Assembly (NCBI GenBank): GCA_014871605.1
Contig: WGSQ01000061.1
Coordinates: forward strand, 1-9,504
Length of the DNA: 9,504 nt
Direction of reading: 5' to 3'
Origin: Collinsella sp.
GTDB taxonomy: Bacteria > Actinomycetota > Coriobacteriia > Coriobacteriales > Coriobacteriaceae
The notes under the pieces are model-generated. The model saw only the letters and a program-made list of their open reading frames with translations. It was not told where the DNA came from and made no database searches. This document shows positions 1-5,469 of the stretch, piece by piece. Position numbers and translations under genes: made by a program. The first letter of the stretch is position 1; every line of letters starts with the position of its first letter.

Positions 1-340
1 GCGCCAACGCCATGACAAGATTACCGAGTACAAAGACAATGCTGTAGCACACGAGTAACTGGTAACGGCGGAAGCGTCCCGTGCTGAGCGCAAGCGCCGG
101 CGTTGCGATGGCGTAGACGAGCGCGAACACGCTGATGAGTTGGCCTGCGGTGGCAAGTGAGATGCCGAGCTCCGTCGCCAGGTCGCTCTCGATGCCGATG
201 ACCACGAACTCCGAGCAGCCGAGCGAAAAGCCTAACAACACGAGCAGCGCTAGGCAGAGGTTGGTGCGCGCGGGGGAAAGCGCGGCAGCGGTTGATGCTG
301 TTGTGGACGAGGTTGCGGTGGTCAAGGCGGTTGCTCCCAT
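1..340 (-). CDS. MFS transporter, DHA1 efflux type (N-terminal part; gene runs off the window)
   Basis: The minus strand is open from an ATG at 340-338 to position 1, giving 113 residues of a protein that continues outside the window. After a Ser/Thr/Ala-rich stretch of about 25 residues there is a first membrane segment (about residues 28-50) containing GCSEFVVIGIESDLATELGI, then a second one beginning in the run TAGQLISVFALVYAIATPAL, then a basic loop (GRFRRYQ) and a third hydrophobic segment. The EFVVIG...LG(I/V)S...AGQLIS..AL pattern is typical of the AraJ/YdhP-like DHA1 group of proton-driven exporters of sugars or drugs, acting in the cytoplasmic membrane. The substrate cannot be inferred. 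No Shine-Dalgarno sequence precedes the ATG, and a promoter lies so close that the transcript may be leaderless. It is divergent from the LpdD-isomerase fusion gene, so it could export a related aromatic compound, but that is only inference. Confidence 0.85.
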   Translation of the reverse strand, partial: MGATALTTATSSTTASTAAALSPARTNLCLALLVLLGFSLGCSEFVVIGIESDLATELGISLATAGQLISVFALVYAIATPALALSTGRFRRYQLLVCYSIVFVLGNLVMALA

Positions 341-345
341 GTTGC

Positions 346-374
346 GTTATATGAGCTAGATTCAGTCTCTGCAA
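346..374 (-). promoter_or_regulatory. Candidate promoter of the MFS gene
   Basis: On the minus strand, TTGCAG (plus positions 374-369) is followed after exactly 17 bases by TATAAC (351-346). Five bases separate the -10 box from the ATG, so a start site at normal distance would fall on or next to the A of the ATG. This predicts a leaderless mRNA and agrees with the absence of a ribosome binding site. Confidence 0.55.
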
Positions 375-405
375 CTCTAGCAGAATACGACAAGAAGCAG
401 CGCCT

Positions 406-434
406 TTGTCACGGTCTGCGCTTGCCTGTATAGT
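406..434 (+). promoter_or_regulatory. Candidate sigma-70-type promoter of the LpdD-isomerase gene
   Basis: TTGTCA (406-411), a 17-base spacer and TATAGT (429-434) form a near-consensus promoter. Transcription would begin near 441, leaving a leader of about 46 bases with an AGGAG ribosome binding site at 477-481. An alternative TTG start at 406 would place the promoter inside the gene, which argues for the downstream ATG. The -35 box of the divergent MFS promoter lies only about 30 bases away. Confidence 0.65.
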
Positions 435-444
435 CGCAATACAG
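419..444 (+). promoter_or_regulatory. Probable operator, copy 1 (dyad over the -10 box)
   Basis: The core CTGTATAGTCGCAATACAG (426-444) is an inverted repeat. In its extended form GCCTGTAT (424-431) and ATACAGGC (439-446) are perfect 8-base arms around a 7-base centre. It covers the -10 box and reaches the expected start site, a classic repressor position. The 26 bases 419-444 match 1560-1585, upstream of the permease gene, at 22 positions. The MerR-family protein at 5470-6339 is the obvious candidate to bind, but that assignment is inference. Confidence 0.6.
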
Positions 445-486
445 GCGAAGATGGTCTCAGGTACATCGCGGGCGACAGGAGATCCC

Positions 487-1434
487 ATGGGTATGCACAC
501 GACAAAGGTTGCAGTGGGCGAGGGCAAGTTTGCGCTCGAGGCCCAGCTGACGGTGACGCCGCGAGGCATGGCGGTGTACGCCTGCTCGCCGGAGTTTGCG
601 CACCTGGGCGCCACGGCGCAGGCCATTCCGCGCCCCGAGCCCGGCCGTACGGCAACGGTGAGCATCCTGGCCGTTCCGTGCCATCGAGACGAGATCCCGG
701 CGCACGATATCGCGGCGGCGCTGGCCACGCGCTTTGGCGTGCCGGTAGTTGCAAGCACGGGTTTTCATGTTGAACAAGCGAGCGGTGACGACCTGCAGCG
801 CGTGCTCGACACCACCAAGGAGCTCATCGCCGCGCTCGAGGAAGCCGCAGCCCGCATTCTGCGCGCCGGCTGGGATGAGGGCGGTGCGGGCGCCGAGGTC
901 GTGGCGGTCGATGCTGCGACCGGCGAGGCGCTTGGCCCCGTCGACCGCATCGAGGCCCATGCTGGTGAGGGCATCCTGCATCAGGCATTTCTGACGCTTT
1001 TGGTCGAGGGCCGGGGCGAAGACGCGCGCCTGCTGCTCTGTCGCCGCAGTCCGCTCAAGCGCCTGTGGGGCGGGGTGCTGGCCGATAGCTGCGCCGGCCA
1101 TCCGCTCCCCGGGGAAGACGTCGCGGCCGCCACGGCGCGCCGCATCAACGAAGAACTCGGCATTACGCGCGAGCCCGATCAACTCAAGCACCTCGGACAC
1201 GTGGTGTACCGCGAGGATCACGGCGACGGCCGCTGCGAGTGCGAGTGGTGCGAGGTCTACCTTGCCCATGTTGAGCCGGGCGAGCTGCATATCAACCAAG
1301 AGGAGATCTCGGAGGTGCGCCGCGTGGCCCCGTCCGAGCTCGACGGCTGCCTGCAGGGTCATCCCGAGCAGCTGGCCCCCTGGCTCCGCGAGGCTCTCAG
1401 CGACCCATCCATCCGTACGGCCCTCGCTATGTGA
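487..1434 (+). CDS. Fusion protein: LpdD-like domain plus type-1 isopentenyl-diphosphate isomerase
   Basis: 315 residues; ATG 487 is chosen because AGGAG (477-481) lies 5 bases upstream. Residues about 5-125 resemble LpdD, the small partner (proposed prenyl-flavin chaperone) of gallate decarboxylase, with HLG at 39-41, a PCHRD...AHD segment at 64-74 and GFHVEQ at 92-97. Residues about 135-313 form a whole type-1 IPP isomerase (Nudix fold), which interconverts IPP and DMAPP. The E. coli Idi ligands and catalytic residues all have counterparts by my alignment from memory: H158 and H165 (7 apart, as H25/H32), C202 and H205 in SCAGHP (C67/H69), E223 in EELG (E87), Y241 (Y104), E251 and E253 in ECE (E114/E116), and W299. 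UbiD enzymes need prenyl-FMN, made from a DMAPP-derived donor, so the fusion plausibly serves the UbiD/UbiX pair downstream. The last Met codon and TGA belong to a palindromic repeat. The isomerase assignment is firm; LpdD is less so. Confidence 0.85.
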   Translation: MGMHTTKVAVGEGKFALEAQLTVTPRGMAVYACSPEFAHLGATAQAIPRPEPGRTATVSILAVPCHRDEIPAHDIAAALATRFGVPVVASTGFHVEQASGDDLQRVLDTTKELIAALEEAAARILRAGWDEGGAGAEVVAVDAATGEALGPVDRIEAHAGEGILHQAFLTLLVEGRGEDARLLLCRRSPLKRLWGGVLADSCAGHPLPGEDVAAATARRINEELGITREPDQLKHLGHVVYREDHGDGRCECEWCEVYLAHVEPGELHINQEEISEVRRVAPSELDGCLQGHPEQLAPWLREALSDPSIRTALAM

Positions 1435-1526
1435 CAAAGGGACAGTCCCTTTGTCACATCCAAACCGTCACAACATTCGGCGAAAATCTCGAAAATGAGG
1501 AAAAGTGTCGAATGTTGTGACGGTTT
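1429..1526 (+). repeat. Palindromic repeat unit, copy 1 (two hairpins)
   Basis: First hairpin: ATGTGACAAAGGGA (1429-1442), CAG, then TCCCTTTGTCACAT (1446-1459), with perfect 14-base arms. Second hairpin: perfect 18-base arms at 1462-1479 and 1509-1526 (AAACCGTCACAACATTCG and its complement) around a 29-base loop holding a small CTCG-AAAA-TGAG stem. The unit overlaps the end of the fusion gene and provides its ATG-TGA ending. The run of five T's at 1524-1528 following the second stem could let it act as a terminator. A 98-base copy at 6334-6431 matches at 91 of 98 positions. Confidence 0.9.
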
Positions 1527-1559
1527 TTGTCCAGAGGGGCGCTTCTCATCCAAAAAATC

Positions 1560-1585
1560 CGCTTGACTGTATTGCCGCAACACAG
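1560..1585 (+). promoter_or_regulatory. Probable operator, copy 2, upstream of the permease operon
   Basis: The core CTGTATTGCCGCAACACAG (1567-1585) is an inverted repeat (CTGTATTG / CAACACAG, 7 of 8 positions). The flanking GCTTG is shared with copy 1 at 419-444. A good -35 box, TTGACT (1563-1568), overlaps the left end, as in MerR-family promoters where the dyad lies just after the -35. However, no convincing -10 box is visible 17-20 bases downstream; TAAGGG (1593-1598) is 24 bases away. The operator is therefore better supported than the promoter. Confidence 0.55.
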
Positions 1586-1593
1586 CGCAACGT

Positions 1594-1624
1594 AAGGGGT
1601 GTCTGATAACGGGCGCCCCTTTTT
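1594..1624 (+). terminator. Hairpin with T-run, terminator or leader attenuator
   Basis: AAGGGGTG (1594-1601) pairs with CGCCCCTT (1614-1621), 8 base pairs with one G-T, around a 12-base loop, followed by more T's to 1624. It may end transcription from the fusion gene, or sit in the leader of the permease operon if that operon's promoter lies upstream around the operator at 1560-1585. The sequence does not decide between the two. Confidence 0.5.
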
Positions 1625-1677
1625 AAGCGGCAACATGGCTGCGAATTCGGAACGCCCCCAACAAGAAAGGTGGGGAG

Positions 1678-3135
1678 ATGGAAGCGGAAAAGAAGGCGTT
1701 TAAGATCACCAAGCGCGAAATTGGCTTTGTGCTGGGTATCGTTGTCTTTTTGCTGGTGAAGTTTCTTCCTTTGGCGGAGCTGAGCTCGACGGTCGAGCTC
1801 ACGGTCGGCGGTCAGACCTGTCTGGCACTGACGCTCGCCACGGTGGTGTTCTGGGCATGCGGCGTGGCACAGCCGGGCTTTGTGGGCCTGCTCTACTGCG
1901 CACTGCTCGTCCTGTTCAAGGTGTGCGTGGACGACACGGGCGCCGCGAGCATCTCGGCGACGGTCGCCTCCACGTTTAGCTCGTGGACCAAGGCCACCAT
2001 GTGGCTCGTCATCGGCGCCTACCTCATCGCCAGCGCGGTCAAGGAGTCGGGCCTGGGCGAGCGCATCGCCTACGCGTTCATGCTCAAGTTCGTGCGCGAC
2101 GCCAAGTCGCTCATCATCTCGATCTTCGCGCTCACCTTTGTGCTGTCGCTGCTGATCCCGCATCCGTTCCCCCGCGCCTTCCTCATCCTCGCCGTCGTCT
2201 CGGTCATCGCCGAGTCCGCCGGCTACGGTGACGACGACAAGGGCAAGCTCGGCTTCCTCGTGTTTGCCGCTGCCGCTCCGGGTTCCATGTTCTTCCTGAC
2301 GGGCGACTCCACGCTTAACCCGCTCGTTGCGCAGTACAGTGCCGAGGCCGGCGGCATGAGCCCGTCCTTCGTCGACTGGTTCCTGTACATGAGCGTGCCT
2401 ATGCTGGTTGCGCTGCTGTGCACCCTGTTCCTGGGCCTTTTCCTCTTTAAGCCCAGCAAGGAGCTCGTCTACGATCGCGAGCAGATCGTGGCCAAGCAGG
2501 CCGCGCTCGGCAAGCTCTCCGTCAAGGAGATCCGCACCATCGTGTGGCTTGTCATCGCCATCGCGCTGTGGCTCACCGTCTCGGGCGACTATATCGGCTG
2601 GGTCACCCTGGCCATTGGCGTTGCTCTCGCCATGCCCATCATCGGCGAAGTCCTCACTCCCGCCAGCTGGAACGCTGTCGACATCAAGTCCCTTATGTTC
2701 CTGACGGCCGCCATGGCCGTGGGCTCCGTGGGCGGTGCCACCGGCATGAACGCCTGGATCGCCGACGTCGTGCTCCCCAGCTCCGTGCCTGAGAACATCT
2801 TCCTGTTCGCCCTGCTCGTCGCCGCGCTTTCCATGATCATCCACATGTTCATGGGCTCGGTCATGGCCGTGCTCGGCGTGTGCGTGCCGGCATTTATCAG
2901 CTTTGCCGCCGGCTCCAGCGTGAGCCCACTCGCCGTGGCGCTCATCGTCTTCACGTCCATCAACATCCACTACATCCTGCCGTTCCATAACCTGCCGATC
3001 CTTATCGGCGAAGGCAAGGACGCCGGCGGCTACACCTCCAAAGAGGCTATGCGCATGGGCATCCCCCTCACCGCGGTCGTCTTTGTCGTCGTGCTGGTCG
3101 AGGCCGCCTGGTTCCACCTCTTTGGCCTGATGTAA
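1678..3135 (+). CDS. SLC13/DASS-type anion permease, probable aromatic-acid transporter
   Basis: 485 residues, the usual size for this family, with about a dozen hydrophobic segments spread over the length (for example 15-32, 48-80, 106-122, 143-160, 165-180, 240-258, 287-301, 305-325, 338-352, 373-410, 415-433, 463-480). The ATG follows a strong purine-rich site (AAGGTGGGGAG, 1667-1677). The second half carries WNAVDIKSLMFLTAAMAVGS, typical of divalent-anion:Na+ symporters. The usual Ser-Asn-Thr substrate motifs are not clear; the nearest loops are GDSTLNP (209-215) and PFHNLP (435-440), so the substrate may differ from the usual C4-dicarboxylates. It stands 142 bases ahead of the decarboxylase, and a gallate permease gene accompanies lpdC in Lactiplantibacillus plantarum, so uptake of a hydroxybenzoate such as gallate, perhaps with product exchange, is the likely role. 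The family is well supported; the substrate is inference. Confidence 0.8.
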   Translation: MEAEKKAFKITKREIGFVLGIVVFLLVKFLPLAELSSTVELTVGGQTCLALTLATVVFWACGVAQPGFVGLLYCALLVLFKVCVDDTGAASISATVASTFSSWTKATMWLVIGAYLIASAVKESGLGERIAYAFMLKFVRDAKSLIISIFALTFVLSLLIPHPFPRAFLILAVVSVIAESAGYGDDDKGKLGFLVFAAAAPGSMFFLTGDSTLNPLVAQYSAEAGGMSPSFVDWFLYMSVPMLVALLCTLFLGLFLFKPSKELVYDREQIVAKQAALGKLSVKEIRTIVWLVIAIALWLTVSGDYIGWVTLAIGVALAMPIIGEVLTPASWNAVDIKSLMFLTAAMAVGSVGGATGMNAWIADVVLPSSVPENIFLFALLVAALSMIIHMFMGSVMAVLGVCVPAFISFAAGSSVSPLAVALIVFTSINIHYILPFHNLPILIGEGKDAGGYTSKEAMRMGIPLTAVVFVVVLVEAAWFHLFGLM

Positions 3136-3137
3136 GC

Positions 3138-3196
3138 GGTCGAGCGCCCCGGCTGTAAGCAGCCAAGCGCTTGAACTTCGAGTGGTCGAGCGCTCC
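3138..3196 (+). repeat. Nested hairpin and 13-base direct repeat in the permease-decarboxylase gap
   Basis: Just after the permease stop, TCGAGCGC (3140-3147) pairs with GCGCTTGA (3167-3174), 8 pairs with one G-T. It encloses GGCTG-TAAG-CAGCC (3151-3164). The 13-mer GGTCGAGCGCCCC (3138-3150) recurs with one change at 3184-3196. There is no T-run, so it is not an ordinary terminator. A weak promoter (TTGAAC 3171-3176, 17 bases, TCCATT 3194-3199) could also lie here, but I give it little weight. Confidence 0.45.
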
Positions 3197-3230
3197 ATTT
3201 GTGAGCGCCGCGGCCCCATTACGTTACCCC

Positions 3231-3255
3231 GTCCGGCGGCACCCCGTCGCCGGAC
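3231..3255 (+). repeat. GC-rich hairpin just upstream of the decarboxylase ribosome binding site
   Basis: GTCCGGCG (3231-3238) and CGCCGGAC (3248-3255) are perfect 8-base arms around a 9-base loop. The GAAAGGAG ribosome binding site starts only 9 bases downstream. With no T-run it is unlikely to terminate. It could stabilise the 5' end of a processed mRNA or tune expression of the decarboxylase relative to the permease. Confidence 0.5.
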
Positions 3256-3277
3256 ACTCTCCCGAAAGGAGTACGCC

Positions 3278-4765
3278 ATGTCCACTACCGATGCTTCCCA
3301 GATCCACGACCTGCGTTCCGCGCTCGACTTTTTGCGTGAGATGCCGGGCCAGCTGCTCGAGACCGACACCCAGGTCGATCCCGATGCCGAGGTCTCGGGC
3401 GTCTACCGTCACGTCGGTGCTGGCGGCACCGTCATGCGCCCGACCAAAGAGGGTCCGGCGATGGTCTTCAACAACGTCAAGGGCTTTGACGACGCCAAGG
3501 TCTGCATCGGTATGCTTGCCAGCCGCAAGCGCGTTGCCGCCCTGCTCGACCTAGACGAGGAGCACCTGGGCCTCGAGATCGGCAAGCGCTTCGAGAACCT
3601 GATCGCCCCCGAGCAGATCGCCGAGGGCAAGCACGTCGACTGCCAGGAGGTCGTGTACAAGGCGACCGACGAGGGCTTTGACCTGCGCAAGATCGTTCCC
3701 GCTCCCACCAACACGCCCGTTGACGGCGGCCCCTACATCACCATGGGCCTCGCCTATGGCACGAGCCCCGATGGCACCCAGTCCGACGTAACCATCCACC
3801 GCTTCTCCTGCGTCGACAAGGACAAGCTCGCCATGTGGATCACCCCGGGCAGCCGTCACCTGGGTGCGTTCTTTGACGAGTACTGCCAGCGCGGCGAGGA
3901 TATGCCCATCTCCATCTCCATCGGCCTGGACCCCGCCGTGTACATGTGCTGCGGCTTCGAGGCTCCCACCACGCCGCTCGGCTTCAACGAGCTGCAGATC
4001 GCCGGCGCCCTGCGCGGCCGCGCCGTCGAGCTTGCCGACTGCGTCACCGTTCCGCAGAAGTGCATTGCCAATGCCGAGTACGTGCTCGAGGGCTACCTCA
4101 TGCACGACGAGACCATCAACGAGGATGTCAACGGCCACGGCTACGCCATGCCCGAGTTCCCCGGCTACACCGGTGGCGCCAAGGTCTGCCCGGTGATCAA
4201 GATCACCGCCGTCACCACGCGCGTCAACCCCATTATGGAGAGCTGCATCGGCCCTTCGCACGAGCACGTGTCCATGGCCGGTATCCCCACCGAGGCCTCC
4301 ATCTACAAGATGGTCGAGACCGCTATCCCGGGCCGCCTGCTCAACGTTCACGCCGCTCCCTGCGGTGGCGGCAAGTTCGTTGCCATCATGCAGTTCAAGA
4401 AGTCGAGCAAAAATGACGAGGGCCGTCAGCGCAACGCCGCCATGCTCGCCTTCTCGGCGTTCTCCGAGCTCAAGCACGTCATCCTTGTCGACGAGGATGT
4501 CGACATCTTCGATATGAGCGACGTGATGTGGGCCATGACCACGCGCTTCCAGGCCGACGTGGACCTCATCACCATCCCCGGTTGCCACTGCCACGTGCTC
4601 GATCCGTCCAACGACCCCGCGTTCGATCCTTCGATCCGCGAGCACGGTATCGCCTGCAAGGCCATCTTCGACTGCACGGTTCCGTTTAACCTCAAGAAGA
4701 ACTTCATCCGCTCGCAGTTCATGGAGATCGATGAAGAGAAGTGGGCCGCCGAGCTCGCCTTCTAG
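3278..4765 (+). CDS. lpdC: UbiD-family decarboxylase, LpdC (gallate decarboxylase) type
   Basis: 495 residues from ATG 3278 (GAAAGGAG at 3264-3271, 6-base gap); L. plantarum LpdC is about 490. The enzyme removes CO2 from a hydroxybenzoate (gallate to pyrogallol in the known case) using prenylated FMN, in the cytoplasm. LpdC-like stretches run from end to end: SGVYR at 40-44, GAGGTV at 47-52, RPTKEGPAM at 54-62, FNNVKGF at 64-70, YKATDEGFD at 127-135, APTNTP at 142-147 and GPSHEHVSMAGIPTEASI at 325-342. Likely cofactor, metal and catalytic residues are D170 and R175 in SDVTIHR, H194 in SRHLG, E238 in NELQ, and E267/E271 of the E-x-x-x-E-G motif. It ends in tandem stops (TAG TAA), 33 bases before ubiX. 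Close resemblance supports a gallate or protocatechuate-like substrate, but related enzymes use 4-hydroxybenzoate or vanillate, so the substrate needs assay. Confidence 0.9.
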   Translation: MSTTDASQIHDLRSALDFLREMPGQLLETDTQVDPDAEVSGVYRHVGAGGTVMRPTKEGPAMVFNNVKGFDDAKVCIGMLASRKRVAALLDLDEEHLGLEIGKRFENLIAPEQIAEGKHVDCQEVVYKATDEGFDLRKIVPAPTNTPVDGGPYITMGLAYGTSPDGTQSDVTIHRFSCVDKDKLAMWITPGSRHLGAFFDEYCQRGEDMPISISIGLDPAVYMCCGFEAPTTPLGFNELQIAGALRGRAVELADCVTVPQKCIANAEYVLEGYLMHDETINEDVNGHGYAMPEFPGYTGGAKVCPVIKITAVTTRVNPIMESCIGPSHEHVSMAGIPTEASIYKMVETAIPGRLLNVHAAPCGGGKFVAIMQFKKSSKNDEGRQRNAAMLAFSAFSELKHVILVDEDVDIFDMSDVMWAMTTRFQADVDLITIPGCHCHVLDPSNDPAFDPSIREHGIACKAIFDCTVPFNLKKNFIRSQFMEIDEEKWAAELAF

Positions 4766-4798
4766 TAAGTAGCCCTATCAAATAGCTAAGGAGTTGTC

Positions 4799-5377
4799 AT
4801 GCCTGAGTCTTCTGTCCGTTCCCGTCGCATTGTCGTTGGCGTTTCTGGTGCCAGCGGCGCTGCGCTGGGCCTCGAGTGTCTCAAGTGCCTGCGCCAGGCC
4901 GGTGCCGAGTCGGCGCTTGTCGTCACGCGCGGGGGAGAGATCACCATCGAGCAGGAGCTCGGCATGACGCTCGACGAGTTTGCCGCGCATGCCGATGTGG
5001 TCTACGACAACAAGAACATCGGCGCTGCCATCGCAAGTGGCACCTATCCGGTCGCCGGCATGATTGTGGCGCCCTGCTCCATGAAGACGCTCGCCGGCAT
5101 TGCGAGCGGCTACAGCGAAAACCTGTTGCTGCGTGCGGCCGACGTGCAGATGAAAGAGCAGCGCCGCCTGGTGCTCATGGTGCGCGAGACGCCCTTCAGT
5201 GCGATCCATGTCGACAACATGGCGCGCCTGGCGCGCGTGCCGGGCGTCATGCTCATGCCGCCCATGCTCACGTTTTACAACGGCCCCGCCACGCTCGACG
5301 ATGCAGTGCATCACATCGCCGCCAAGGCGCTCGAAGCTGTTGGCGTGTCGTGCGAAAACTATAAGCGCTGGTCATAG
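4799..5377 (+). CDS. ubiX: Flavin prenyltransferase UbiX / LpdB
   Basis: 192 residues, normal for the family, from ATG 4799 with AAGGAG (4788-4793) 5 bases upstream. It joins a dimethylallyl group from dimethylallyl (mono- or di-) phosphate to FMN to form prenyl-FMN, the UbiD cofactor. Visible family marks: the Rossmann-like GVSGASGA (14-21), acid residue E53, PCSMKTLAGIASG (92-104) with S94, NLLLRAADV (108-116), K119, VRETP (128-132) with R129, MPP and TFYN at 153-161 with Y160, and a C-terminal KRW (R190) matching the donor-binding arginine of UbiX. It is 33 bases behind the decarboxylase, as lpdB-type genes often are in non-oxidative aromatic decarboxylase operons, so co-transcription is likely. 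In such clusters the gene is also called lpdB, bsdB or kpdB. The function is secure from sequence; dedication to the neighbouring UbiD enzyme is contextual. Confidence 0.93.
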   Translation: MPESSVRSRRIVVGVSGASGAALGLECLKCLRQAGAESALVVTRGGEITIEQELGMTLDEFAAHADVVYDNKNIGAAIASGTYPVAGMIVAPCSMKTLAGIASGYSENLLLRAADVQMKEQRRLVLMVRETPFSAIHVDNMARLARVPGVMLMPPMLTFYNGPATLDDAVHHIAAKALEAVGVSCENYKRWS

Positions 5378-5409
5378 GCATCTTTAGGGTAGGATACGAG
5401 TAGTGTTTG

Positions 5410-5439
5410 AGCCCGCTGCCCCTGTGGGCGGCGGGCTTT
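5410..5439 (+). terminator. Strong stem-loop with a short T-run, probable operon terminator
   Basis: AGCCCGCTGCCC (5410-5421) pairs along all 12 positions (one T-G) with GGGCGGCGGGCT (5426-5437) around a CTGT tetraloop, followed by TTT. It lies in the 92-base gap between ubiX and the merR-type gene. Only three T's follow, so read-through is possible. A TAGGAT (5390-5395) resembling a -10 box lies just upstream without a good -35, so the stem could instead sit in the regulator's leader. Confidence 0.6.
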
Positions 5440-5469
5440 GTGCGCAAAAAGGATGTGTCGGGAGGACCT

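Noticed and set aside
406..486. TTG start at 406 for the fusion gene, adding 27 residues
   Set aside because: The extension overlaps a good promoter and an operator-like dyad and has no ribosome binding site, whereas ATG 487 has AGGAG at proper distance.
457..1437. 326-codon minus-strand frame opposite the LpdD-isomerase gene
   Set aside because: The plus-strand product keeps a full isomerase active site, so the antisense frame is a shadow.
1429..1459. Palindrome as a CRP/FNR-type binding site (TGTGA...TCACA)
   Set aside because: The half-sites are too far apart and the element lies at gene ends rather than in promoters, in three copies with identical cores, which fits a dispersed repeat.
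3182..3277. Upstream start adding 32 residues to the decarboxylase
   Set aside because: The extra residues are Arg/Pro-rich, cover the hairpin and the ribosome binding site, and are absent from LpdC proteins as I recall them.
1546..3369. 607-codon open frame on the minus strand opposite the permease
   Set aside because: Its translation is dominated by Asp, Glu, His, Arg and Gly in a low-complexity pattern, as expected for the shadow of a hydrophobic gene in GC-rich DNA. The plus strand has a clear membrane transporter with a ribosome binding site.
3551..4645. 364-codon open frame on the minus strand opposite the decarboxylase
   Set aside because: It lies wholly inside a strongly conserved UbiD-family gene, and its product has no recognisable domain and a repetitive Gly/Asp/Val/His composition.
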